From an uncultured Clostridium sp. (GTDB lineage: Bacteria > Bacillota > Clostridia > Lachnospirales > Lachnospiraceae), in NCBI GenBank assembly GCA_900543885.1, contig UQTA01000020.1:1-44399 (forward strand): DNA of 44,399 nucleotides, in the 5' to 3' direction. The translations under genes and the position numbers were made by a program. Within the stretch, counting starts at the first letter, position 1. Each line of letters opens with the position of its first letter. Of the stretch, positions 16,898-25,178 are shown piece by piece. The notes beneath the pieces are model-generated. The model had not been told where the DNA came from and did no database searches. It saw nothing but the letters and a program-made list of their open reading frames with translations.

Positions 16898-18273
16898 GTT
16901 CTTGCAGTCCTCCTGGTTTTTTGCGTATATTTTTTATCTGTATATTTTTTGTCTGATTTCTTTTCTATATTTTTCTTCTCTGTTTTTTTCTTTTCCGCAA
17001 ATCTTTGCTCAGGCTTCTTTTTCGTTACTGTCTTTATCTCCGTTCCCTTACAGCCCGCTGCACTTCTTCCTGCAATCATGCCGCTGGACCAGGCAAACTG
17101 AAGATTATAGCCGCCGCAGATGCCGTCCACATCCAAAATCTCACCGCACAGATACAGACCCGGACAAAGCTTTGACTCCATCGTCGTTTCATCCACCTCA
17201 CAGGTATCCACACCACCGCAGCATACCTGGGCATTGGCAAAGGGGTTCACCGACATAACAACTGCCTCATATTCTTTTAACTCTTTGCATATCTTTTCTA
17301 ACTGTTTTCCAGTCAGTGAACCGCAGGATATCTTTCCATCAATCCCCGCAAGTTTTAAAAGGGCCTGGGCAAGTTTTCGGTTCAGCATTCCTGTAAACAG
17401 TTCTTCCGCCGGCTTGTAAGCCAGTAAAAGAGCTCTTTTCTTTAAAAGCCGGAAACTTTCATTATCATCCCAGCCTGGCATAAAGTCCACATACACTCTT
17501 ACCTTTTTCTTTTCATCCAGTGCTCTGGCTGCGTACCGGCTCACCTGGAAAACAGGAATGCCTGAAAGACCATAATCTGTGATCTGCAGTTCTCCTCTGT
17601 CGCTTGCCAGAGTCATGCCATCTGCCTGAAGCCGGACCCTGGCTTCTGTACGGATACCTGCCATCTGTTTATACATGTTTCCCTGACAGCGAAGCTGCAC
17701 CAAAGCCGGAAGTGGTTTTATCACACTGTGCCCCAGCTGTTTTGCATATTCATAACCACTGCCATCTGAGCCTGTAGAAGGCGCTGCCTTGGAACCGGCT
17801 GCCAGGATCAGGGCATCTGTTTCTACTTTTCCCTGATCTGTATGTATAAAAAAACCACCATTTTTTTTCTTTTCAATCTTCTCTGTCTGGCAGGAAAGAA
17901 GAACCTTTATCTTTAATCTCTCTACCTCTTCTCTGAGTACATCTAAAACAGAAGCAGCCTGGTCAGAATTGGGATATACATAATCATTTCTGTCTTTCGG
18001 AACAATTCCCAGTTCTGTAAAAAAATCCAGTGTATCTTTTACGTCAAATTTCCTTATTACCTGCATAGGAAAATCCTTCCTGCCGCAGCGGTAGCAGTTT
18101 TCTTCCATTTTATAATTGGTAAGATTGCATCTGCCGTTGCCTGTAGAAAGGATCTTTTTCCCCACACGGTCCATATGTTCTATAATGGTCACTTCCGCCC
18201 CATTTCGGGCTGCGCCAATAGCAGCCACAAGCCCAGAAGCACCACCGCCGATAATTCCTACTCTTTTTTTCAT
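16894..18273 (-). CDS. HI0933/BaiN-type flavoprotein with Lys-rich tail
   Basis: NAD(P)/FAD-dependent oxidoreductase family, 459 residues. It has GIIGGGASGLVAA at 6-18, the family motif STGNGRCNLTN near 44-54, ILAAGSKAAPSTGSDG in the middle and CGEILDVDGICGGYNLQFA near the C-terminus. The last 46 residues (414-459) are a very basic tail with repeated KKYTDKKYTQK-type units, beyond where relatives usually end. The tail may bind nucleic acid or the membrane surface, but this is a guess. It overlaps the next flavoprotein by four bases. A tail-less paralogue is at 33356-34645. Confidence 0.9.
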   Translation of the reverse strand: MKKRVGIIGGGASGLVAAIGAARNGAEVTIIEHMDRVGKKILSTGNGRCNLTNYKMEENCYRCGRKDFPMQVIRKFDVKDTLDFFTELGIVPKDRNDYVYPNSDQAASVLDVLREEVERLKIKVLLSCQTEKIEKKKNGGFFIHTDQGKVETDALILAAGSKAAPSTGSDGSGYEYAKQLGHSVIKPLPALVQLRCQGNMYKQMAGIRTEARVRLQADGMTLASDRGELQITDYGLSGIPVFQVSRYAARALDEKKKVRVYVDFMPGWDDNESFRLLKKRALLLAYKPAEELFTGMLNRKLAQALLKLAGIDGKISCGSLTGKQLEKICKELKEYEAVVMSVNPFANAQVCCGGVDTCEVDETTMESKLCPGLYLCGEILDVDGICGGYNLQFAWSSGMIAGRSAAGCKGTEIKTVTKKKPEQRFAEKKKTEKKNIEKKSDKKYTDKKYTQKTRRTART

Positions 18274-18290
18274 ATTGCTTAACTCCTGTT

Positions 18291-18671
18291 TTAACTTGTA
18301 TACGACTCCAGATAATGGTATACATCCATCATGTCCGAAAACCAGATACCTTCCATCAGACGAACTCTCTCACTTTCCGGAAAATCTGTTACCGGAATAT
18401 GGGTATACAGACAGACGGTGCTCTTATCACTGCAGAATACCAGAAGGAAGCCAGACTCGCAAACAAGGAAATACTGTGAGCTTACCGGAGTAATGCTTTC
18501 CTGGTTGGCTGCTGCTCTCCCTTCCATTTCATTAACACTTTCTGTTTCTATCACCGTATTCGGCACCGGCGCTTCCTCCCGCATCTGGTAACGGGCCGCC
18601 CCATAAATGATCAAAACGGATGCCACTGCCGAAATACTAAATAATCCTAAAGCAAATAATAGATGTTTCAT
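18291..18671 (-). CDS. Small membrane-anchored protein, BofC-C-like
   Basis: 126 residues: an N-terminal hydrophobic segment at about 4-24, a polar linker rich in Glu, Ser and Asn (30-65), then a small domain ending in MDVYHYLESYTS. The domain pattern (FLVCESGFLLVF, then a spaced TH-I-P, then WFSDMMDVYHYLES) resembles the C-terminal domain of the sporulation protein BofC and related clostridial proteins. The match is by pattern only. AGGAGG 8 bases upstream supports the start. It lies 17 bases ahead of the HI0933-type gene. Confidence 0.65.
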   Translation of the reverse strand: MKHLLFALGLFSISAVASVLIIYGAARYQMREEAPVPNTVIETESVNEMEGRAAANQESITPVSSQYFLVCESGFLLVFCSDKSTVCLYTHIPVTDFPESERVRLMEGIWFSDMMDVYHYLESYTS

Positions 18672-18757
18672 GGATACTGCCTCCTGTATCAGGTCGTCTT
18701 TTCTTTTTCGACCATTTCAGAAGTAGTATCTGCCAAAACCGGTTATTTTAAACATTA

Positions 18758-20473
18758 TCACATCAATCGAAACTTTTTAAAAATACGGATCAGCTTTGTT
18801 CCCATAGGCATATCCCTCAGTTCTTCTTCATCAATCGCCTTAAGCCCTACTAAAAGCAAAGCATAAACAGCTGCAGCCACTGCCACTGACGGCAATACCA
18901 CAATGGCTCTTCCTAAACGTCCTCTTAAAAGAACGGTCGGCAGAATAAATGTAAGCACCTTATATATACCCCAGGCTGCCGCGCCCATAATGCAGGCACT
19001 GACTGCCGGAAGTACAAAAGTCTTTTTGTACTCCTGACGATATCTTGCATGCCTTGCGATCGTACGGGCATTTAAAACACACATTACAAAGGCGAATACA
19101 ATATTTGCAAATACAACACTGTAAATACCCATATGGAATACCATAAGGAAAACCCAAAGCACTGCCACATGGATCACCAGTGAAATTGCTGCGTGACGTA
19201 CCGGCATTTCCATGCGGTTTAATCCCTGAAGTACAGCGTTGGTCACTGTAGACAAGGAGAAAAATACAACTGCCAGTGAGCCCACCATAGTCAGTCTGAC
19301 TAAAAGGCTGTTATCTTCGCTGATAAATAACAGGTTACATACCGGATCAGCCAGAACTGCGATCCCCACTGCTGCCGGAATAGAGATCAGCATGGAAAAC
19401 CGTACTGCTGCCGCAATCCTCTTTAAAGTCTGCTCTCTGTCTCCTGCAGATACTGCTCTTGTAAGAGATGGGATCAATGAAGAAGACAATGCATTTGAAA
19501 CAGCTACCGGAATGTTGAATAATAACTGATACTGTCCTAAAGCACCCCAGAATACAGCAATCTCTTCTCCGCCGTATCCTAACTTGTCCATTCCCTGTCC
19601 AAATAAGAAGTTATCCACTACATTGGAGCAGTTATAAATACCGCTGCTCACTACAATCGGAAGTACCGTGATCGTAAGAGCATAGATCAGTTTTCTGTAG
19701 CGGGTCCGCTTCCTTCTTGCCATTTTAGCAGCTTCAGAAGGCAGCTCCTCTGCTGCAATACGCTGTTTTAAAACAGACCTGCCGCTTTTGGCTGTAAGAA
19801 AAATAAAGAAGATAAAAGCAGTCAAGGCTCCGGCACCTGTGCCGATAGTACCGCCTGCCGCACCTAAAGCATAAGAATAATTCTTTGCTCCCTGTGCTGC
19901 ATTGATTCCTTCACCTACACCAAATAAAAGTCCTGCTGCCACCACACTGACAATGGCATTTACGATCTGCTCCAAAATCTGCGAAATAGCGGTAGGGATC
20001 ATAGTTCCCGTTCCCTGGAAATAACCTCTTAAAACTCCCAGATATGCCATGATCCAGATCGTAGGCGCCAGCGTTTTCAAAGCATAGCTGGAATAAGGCG
20101 TTTTGATCAGTCCTGCAAAAAAATCAGAACCAAACCAAAGCACAAACGCCGCCAGTCCGCCGGTAACCGTTGCATAAAAAAGACCTGCTTTTAAAATACG
20201 GCGGCAGTTTTCATACTCTCCCTTCGCAATCCTTGCAGAAATCATTTTTGAAATAGCTACGGGCATACTGTAGGAGGAAAGAATGAGGAGAATATTGTAT
20301 ACATTATATGCTGATGTATAATATCCATTTCCCTGTTTTCCGATAATATCATTTAAAGGCATTCGGTAAAGCATACCGATGATACGCACCAGAATACCGG
20401 CCATAGCCAAAATGCTTCCCTGTATCACGAAATTTGCTGCTTTATTTTTCTTTTTTTCCTGTACTGCTTTCAT
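18758..20473 (-). CDS. Polysaccharide/lipid flippase, SpoVB-MurJ (MVF) type
   Basis: A 571-residue membrane protein with about 14 hydrophobic segments and the N-terminal signature of the MVF/SpoVB family (GSILAMAGILVRIIGMLYR, then YNVYNILLILSSYS). Members move lipid-linked sugar precursors across the membrane. SpoVB acts in cortex synthesis during sporulation, while YtgP/MurJ-type members act in vegetative growth. The sequence alone does not separate these roles. The C-terminus ends in a short basic cytoplasmic tail. The ribosome binding site is weak. The gaps on both sides (about 86 and 115 bases) suggest a separate transcript. Confidence 0.85.
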   Translation of the reverse strand: MKAVQEKKKNKAANFVIQGSILAMAGILVRIIGMLYRMPLNDIIGKQGNGYYTSAYNVYNILLILSSYSMPVAISKMISARIAKGEYENCRRILKAGLFYATVTGGLAAFVLWFGSDFFAGLIKTPYSSYALKTLAPTIWIMAYLGVLRGYFQGTGTMIPTAISQILEQIVNAIVSVVAAGLLFGVGEGINAAQGAKNYSYALGAAGGTIGTGAGALTAFIFFIFLTAKSGRSVLKQRIAAEELPSEAAKMARRKRTRYRKLIYALTITVLPIVVSSGIYNCSNVVDNFLFGQGMDKLGYGGEEIAVFWGALGQYQLLFNIPVAVSNALSSSLIPSLTRAVSAGDREQTLKRIAAAVRFSMLISIPAAVGIAVLADPVCNLLFISEDNSLLVRLTMVGSLAVVFFSLSTVTNAVLQGLNRMEMPVRHAAISLVIHVAVLWVFLMVFHMGIYSVVFANIVFAFVMCVLNARTIARHARYRQEYKKTFVLPAVSACIMGAAAWGIYKVLTFILPTVLLRGRLGRAIVVLPSVAVAAAVYALLLVGLKAIDEEELRDMPMGTKLIRIFKKFRLM

Positions 20474-20588
20474 TTATCTTCTACTGTGCTCCATCTTTAT
20501 TAACACACTCCCGGAATTCTTCCTGCACTTGTCATTACAGCCAATTTTCCGAAAACGCATATTGCTCAGAGCATAGAATGCCATGCTC

Positions 20589-21770
20589 TTAATTAATTAC
20601 CGACTTATCAAAGTCCTTTGTGGGAATGATGCAGACCCAGGTTTTCCCCTGATTTAATACGATCTCCTTATGATCCTGATCGTAATAATGGGTCACACCA
20701 AATTCACCATCTTTTTCCCAAATAATAGGAATTGCTTTTCCATCTGTTATATAATACCCGTATTCACCGGTATGTACATTAATGTTCAGATACTGAGTGG
20801 ATGCATAAAACCCACTCTGACAGTACTGAAAGATCACATTTTTCACTGCAATGGGGCCTTCACTTCCCTGATGTATATCTCCATACTGATATCTGTGGTA
20901 CAGACCATCGCTGCTGTCATAAACAAAATCCGGCTTGTTCATGGCATAACCTGGCTTTGCATGAGCAGCATCTATTACACCTGGCCTTCCCTCTAAAGAA
21001 ATCTCCACACCGTCCCTTGCAAAAAGGTAATGTCCCTGGTAGGATTCATCATACTCTGTACTATATCCTAAAGTACCCACCGCTTTTTTCAAACGTTCTC
21101 CGCTTGTATAGGCATTATGAGGAGAACGCTTATCCTTGCTTCTGTAGTAAGTAGTCGTTCCAATGGCATCCAGACCATTAATATTATCCACATTGTTAAG
21201 ATATGGTTTTGCAAAGGTACTCTGGCCATAGTGGGCATAAATGGCATCAAATTCCCTGGCAAAATAGGTATAATACGTACGGCAGCTTCTTACAGAACCA
21301 ATTCTGTCCAGATCATCATAATCTTCAATCACTGCCATATAGCGGTTCATACCTGCTTCTACCGGCGCTTCATAAACAACTCCGGCACGATTGATCCCAT
21401 ATTGAGGTCTCGCCTCTTTGTCATTGCTCATCATAATGGCTATAGGACGACGGTTCGCCTTTTCCACCGGCACCATCTGTCCTGTAAGGAAGCTGCGTAT
21501 CATGCCGTCTTTTTCTTCTCTTTCTGAAAAGAGGATATGATCCAGGTTTTCCTGAGGATCTTCCTGTTTTTCCTCATCCGACTGGATCAAAATACCGGGA
21601 GCAGAATCGGCTGCCTGCGTCGTTGTTTCCTGTGTTGTGGGAATCTGCGTCTGGGCGACTTCTTCTGACGCCTTTTTGCCGCAGCCTGCGCATAATACTG
21701 CTGCGCACAATAAGCTTCCCAACATCAGTTTCCTTCGTGCTGCCTTTTTACTTCTGCTCCCTTTTTTCAT
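20589..21770 (-). CDS. DUF3048 (YerB-like) lipoprotein
   Basis: A 393-residue lipoprotein. The basic N-terminus and hydrophobic stretch end in the lipobox LCAGC with Cys near 29. A Thr/Gln-rich linker (about 38-60) precedes the DUF3048 domain, recognised by PIAIMMSNDKEARPQYGINRAGVVYE and RIGSVRSCRTYY. A C-terminal part has YGYYITDGKAIPIIWEKDG. B. subtilis YerB is the known relative; the role is unclear. The ATG overlaps the ybeY stop as ATGA, coupling it to the ybeY-phoH operon. Confidence 0.88.
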   Translation of the reverse strand: MKKGSRSKKAARRKLMLGSLLCAAVLCAGCGKKASEEVAQTQIPTTQETTTQAADSAPGILIQSDEEKQEDPQENLDHILFSEREEKDGMIRSFLTGQMVPVEKANRRPIAIMMSNDKEARPQYGINRAGVVYEAPVEAGMNRYMAVIEDYDDLDRIGSVRSCRTYYTYFAREFDAIYAHYGQSTFAKPYLNNVDNINGLDAIGTTTYYRSKDKRSPHNAYTSGERLKKAVGTLGYSTEYDESYQGHYLFARDGVEISLEGRPGVIDAAHAKPGYAMNKPDFVYDSSDGLYHRYQYGDIHQGSEGPIAVKNVIFQYCQSGFYASTQYLNINVHTGEYGYYITDGKAIPIIWEKDGEFGVTHYYDQDHKEIVLNQGKTWVCIIPTKDFDKSVIN

Positions 21771-22264
21771 CTAGTGTACCCCCTTGTATCCAGTATCTGT
21801 CTCTGGCGGTCTTCCATAATCAGGCGTTCCTCATCTACCATATGATCATATCCACATAAATGAAGCATACTATGGGCAACTAAAAACGCTAATTCCCTGG
21901 TCTGGGAATGACCATACTTTTCTGCCTGCTCCTCCACCTTATCTACAGAGATCACAATGTCCCCCAACATCAGTTCTCCTGTTTCCGGATTAAAATAATC
22001 TTCCACTGCATCTTCCACATGGTCAAAATCCGAAGGTTTTTCATAATCTACCATAGGAAAAGATAATACATCTGTGGGCGCATCAATCTGACGATATTCT
22101 TTGTTGATGGCCTGAATAGCATCATTATCTGTTAAGATTACATTTACCTCTGCCTCATAAGGGCATTTTTCAAAATCAAGGGATGCCTCTACGATATCCT
22201 TTATGATCTTCTCATAGGGAAGATCCAGTTTTTTCTCTGCTTCATACTCAATAGAAACTGTCAT
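21767..22264 (-). CDS. ybeY: Endoribonuclease YbeY
   Basis: Zinc-dependent endoribonuclease in 16S rRNA maturation and 70S quality control. The metal-binding motif HSMLHLCGYDH supplies His131, His135 and His141. PTDVLSFP near 63-70 is also diagnostic. At 165 residues it is typical. Its start codon shares one base with the phoH stop (TAATG), and its own stop overlaps the DUF3048 gene, so three genes are tightly coupled. Confidence 0.96.
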   Translation of the reverse strand: MTVSIEYEAEKKLDLPYEKIIKDIVEASLDFEKCPYEAEVNVILTDNDAIQAINKEYRQIDAPTDVLSFPMVDYEKPSDFDHVEDAVEDYFNPETGELMLGDIVISVDKVEEQAEKYGHSQTRELAFLVAHSMLHLCGYDHMVDEERLIMEDRQRQILDTRGYTR

Positions 22265-23292
22265 TACCGATTATTCCCCTTTCGTGTATTTTTTACTGCA
22301 GGTGCTTTCCGTTCGCCCCTGACAGTCTTTGAAGCATTCTTTTTCTCATAATCGTCATATGCCTTAACGATCTTCTGCACCAGCGGATGACGGACTACGT
22401 CAGAACTGGTCAGATAGCAGAAACCAATATCATCAATATTTTTAAGAACTTTTAAGGCCGTATCCAAGCCGGAGGCTGCACCAGAAGGAAGATCTTTCTG
22501 TGTCTGGTCTCCTGTAATGATAACCTTAGAGCCAAAGCCGATTCTTGTTAAGAACATCTTCATCTGGGCCGGTGTGGTATTCTGGGCCTCATCCAGGATA
22601 ATATAAGCGTTATCTAAAGTACGGCCTCGCATATATGCAAGAGGAGCCACCTCGATCAGTCCCTTTTCTGAATTATGCTGATAGCTTTCCGCTCCCATGA
22701 TCTGATATAAGGCATCATAAAGTGGACGCAGATATGGGTCGATCTTGCTCTGCAGATCACCGGGAAGGAATCCTAATTTCTCTCCTGCTTCAATAGCCGG
22801 CCTTGTAAGGATGATCCGTCCTACTTCCCCGTTTTTAAAGGCCTGGATCGCCATAGCCATAGCAAGATACGTCTTTCCCGTACCAGCCGGTCCAATGCCA
22901 AATACGATCATTTTCTTACGGATAGAATCTACATAATGTTTTTGTCCCAGAGTCTTTGGTTTTACCGGCTTTCCCATGATGGTACGGCAGATAATGTCTT
23001 TGTCGATCTCTAAGATCTGGTCATCATTTTCTGTAAAAGAAAGGGACAGCGCATAGTCCACATTCTGCTCTGTAATGGTATTGCCCCGCATAGAAAGCTG
23101 GATCAGGTTATTAAATACGCTTTTTGCCTGACCAATGGTCTTTTCCGGTCCGATCAGCTTGATCTCACCGTCTCTGGCGATCATCGTCACATGAAGGGTC
23201 CGTTCTATTTTCTTTAAATATGCATCAAACTGCCCGCAGACATTTCTCTCATGTTCTGCCGGGATGTCGATCATTGTTTCAATTACACTCAT
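22264..23292 (-). CDS. phoH: PhoH family ATPase
   Basis: PhoH-like P-loop ATPase, often found with ybeY and thought to act in RNA metabolism. The Walker A motif GPAGTGKT is followed by ILTRPAIEAGEKLGFLPG, and the Walker B region is in AYIILDEAQNTTP. The ATG at 23292 begins MSVIETMIDIP, as in relatives, giving 342 residues. A GTG start at 23337 is possible but lacks a ribosome binding site. The basic C-terminal tail (KTVRGERKAPAVKNTRKG) is poorly conserved. The neighbours yqfD and yqfC upstream and ybeY downstream match the standard Firmicute order. Confidence 0.95.
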   Translation of the reverse strand: MSVIETMIDIPAEHERNVCGQFDAYLKKIERTLHVTMIARDGEIKLIGPEKTIGQAKSVFNNLIQLSMRGNTITEQNVDYALSLSFTENDDQILEIDKDIICRTIMGKPVKPKTLGQKHYVDSIRKKMIVFGIGPAGTGKTYLAMAMAIQAFKNGEVGRIILTRPAIEAGEKLGFLPGDLQSKIDPYLRPLYDALYQIMGAESYQHNSEKGLIEVAPLAYMRGRTLDNAYIILDEAQNTTPAQMKMFLTRIGFGSKVIITGDQTQKDLPSGAASGLDTALKVLKNIDDIGFCYLTSSDVVRHPLVQKIVKAYDDYEKKNASKTVRGERKAPAVKNTRKGNNR

Positions 23293-23392
23293 CCGTCTGT
23301 TTCGTCTCCTTGAGTCTTTTCTGCAGTGCCCAGCCACTGCTTATTGCCTTTTGCAGCAAAAGCAGAAGAGCTTCCCTGATCTGATAAAAAGA

Positions 23393-24673
23393 TCACCAGG
23401 CCGCCGCAGATGTGCTGCTTTCGGAAACAGGTGCAGGTACTGCTGCAGGCTCTATGACCCGGAGCTGTCCGCTGATCCTGTAACCAGATATATTCTTTTC
23501 TATTTTATCATTATTTTCAAGAATTTGTACCCCTTTTTCCCTTAATTTTTCAACAAATTGACGATTTGTTTCTAAAGCTGTTTCTTCCAGCTCTTCTTTT
23601 GTATATCCTTTCTCGTAAACTGTCATATATTCTCCTGTAATCTTTCCCACAAAAAGAGGTAAATAAAAGCTGGAAAACAGTTTTAACTGCGTTATATCTG
23701 CAGAATAATCCCAATCCCCTTTATTTTCATTTTTCCCAAAATAGGGTGTAAGCAGCGTAAAAGAAAACGGGCCTATGATCAGACGCAGTCCATATCGTTT
23801 TTTCCCAGCCGGATAGCGCACTTTTCGGATCAACGGCATTTCTTTTTCATAGTTTTTTATGGTTTCTGCCAGGATTTCTCCCTGTGACTGCACATAAAAA
23901 GCGGACACCTCCTGCTCATCATCTCCGATCACCGGCACCCGTCCGCTGACAAGGACCTGTCCCGGTTCTATCTCTTCCCCCTTTTTCACTTTAGGGATTC
24001 CCTGACGCACCATGATATAGGCAACCGTGCCTGTCACATCTGATACCAGATCACAGGCTTCTTCTTTTACCCTTATTTTATCCTGCATCATCTTATTTTC
24101 CTTAATCTGGATCACCAGTCTTGTTCCGGACACTCTGGCAGACACCCAGGTGATCTGTGGAAAATTTTCTCTCATTCCGGCTTCTAAGGCTTCACAATCC
24201 ACATTTTTCTTTTTCATGCCATATTTTATGTCCTGTGTATCCAGATAGCGTGCCAGGGTATCGGCAGTATAATGATGATTTCCCTGAAACTGGATATCCC
24301 ACACAAAAAGAGACATAAAATATAAGAGAAGGAAAAAGCAGCAAAAACCTGCAGCCACATACCACCTTTTTTTGTTTCTGTGAAGAAAAAACGGCAGTCC
24401 CCTACGTTCGCATATATATAGGCGCACCCCCGCATCTCTGGCACAGTCTTTCAGCCGGAATACATCCTTTAAAGAAAGGCAGCACAGGTATTCTCCCTTT
24501 TTCAGGCACACCAGATCCCATAAGAAAATCCCCTTCATTCTGCACCGTTCCAGAAAATGCTCCGGACTGATACTTTTTATACGTATCCTCACATAGCCTT
24601 TAAGAAGGCAACAAAGCCACCAGATTGCTTTTCCCTCCCTTCCTGATGAAAATGCACTCTCGGAATCTTTCAT
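23393..24673 (-). CDS. yqfD: Sporulation protein YqfD
   Basis: Mother-cell sporulation protein of the YqfD family, 426 residues from the ATG at 24673 (GCAGGTG directly upstream). A longer frame to 24709 has no ribosome binding site. A cytoplasmic part of about 105 residues precedes a single membrane segment at about 107-127. A large extracytoplasmic region follows, containing SARVSGTRLVIQIKE and DLVSDVTGTVAYIMVRQGIPKVKKGE. The Ala/Ser/Pro-rich end (VPAPVSESSTSAAA) is variable. It follows yqfC by 75 bases and belongs to the same unit. Confidence 0.88.
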   Translation of the reverse strand: MKDSESAFSSGREGKAIWWLCCLLKGYVRIRIKSISPEHFLERCRMKGIFLWDLVCLKKGEYLCCLSLKDVFRLKDCARDAGVRLYICERRGLPFFLHRNKKRWYVAAGFCCFFLLLYFMSLFVWDIQFQGNHHYTADTLARYLDTQDIKYGMKKKNVDCEALEAGMRENFPQITWVSARVSGTRLVIQIKENKMMQDKIRVKEEACDLVSDVTGTVAYIMVRQGIPKVKKGEEIEPGQVLVSGRVPVIGDDEQEVSAFYVQSQGEILAETIKNYEKEMPLIRKVRYPAGKKRYGLRLIIGPFSFTLLTPYFGKNENKGDWDYSADITQLKLFSSFYLPLFVGKITGEYMTVYEKGYTKEELEETALETNRQFVEKLREKGVQILENNDKIEKNISGYRISGQLRVIEPAAVPAPVSESSTSAAAW

Positions 24674-24748
24674 GCACCTGCTTTTGCGGCCGATTTTCCG
24701 AGAGTACATAGGAGAAAATCTGCAGCATACTGAGTAAATAGTTACAGT

Positions 24749-25039
24749 TCAGCCCCGGGAACCTTCCTTATTTTGACTAAACTCCAGCGACTGTATCTGA
24801 CCTGTTATTTTCAATACATCCCCTGTATAAGTTTCTATTTCCAGATGCATTCCCTTAAATACCACCATACAGCCTGCCGCCTTTATTTTTATACAGGTAT
24901 CCGTGTATATGAGAAGGCTCCTGAAATTTTCTACCACTGCCTCACAGGAGCCTGTAAAATGGAGCAGGATATCCCCCAGCATTACATCTTTTGGAAGTCC
25001 AAGAGCTTCTACCACTGCCCTTTTTCTGTCCTCTCTCAC
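24749..25039 (-). CDS. yqfC: Sporulation protein YqfC
   Basis: Small sporulation protein that precedes yqfD in spore formers, with a coat-like beta-rich domain. Recognisable pattern: LGLPKDVMLGD, then TGSCEAVVENFRSLL and VVFKGMHLEIETYT. The frame is open to an ATG at 25069, but that codon has no ribosome binding site. CGGGAG lies seven bases ahead of a GTG at 25039, giving 96 residues, close to the 93 of B. subtilis YqfC. This start also leaves room for a candidate sigma-E promoter. The product is probably made in the mother cell. Confidence 0.85.
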   Translation of the reverse strand: MREDRKRAVVEALGLPKDVMLGDILLHFTGSCEAVVENFRSLLIYTDTCIKIKAAGCMVVFKGMHLEIETYTGDVLKITGQIQSLEFSQNKEGSRG

Positions 25040-25067
25040 GTTATTTCTCCCGGAGCCTTTTCCTTTC

Positions 25068-25096
25068 ATTATATGATGACGCTTTCTGCAGAATAC
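25068..25096 (-). promoter_or_regulatory. Candidate sigma-E promoter for yqfC-yqfD
   Basis: On the minus strand CATATAAT (25068-25075) differs by one base from the sigma-E -10 consensus CATACAAT. GTATTCT (25090-25096) lies 14 bases upstream and resembles the -35 box weakly. Transcription would start about 7 bases after the -10, inside the longer yqfC frame but upstream of the GTG start. yqfC and yqfD are sigma-E-controlled in B. subtilis. Confidence 0.5.
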
Positions 25097-25178
25097 GGCT
25101 TTTCACTTTTTTCTCTTTCTGCACCCATTTTTTAATCTGAGAATATCTTATAGAGAAAGTATTTTTTGTGAGGTTTTT

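Noticed and set aside
20568..20589. Terminator after the DUF3048 gene (AGAGCAT/ATGCTCT hairpin)
   Set aside because: The 7-bp stem has no T tract after it on the minus strand, so evidence for termination is too weak.
25040..25069. ATG start for yqfC at 25069
   Set aside because: No ribosome binding site precedes it and the candidate sigma-E -10 box runs into it; the GTG at 25039 fits better.
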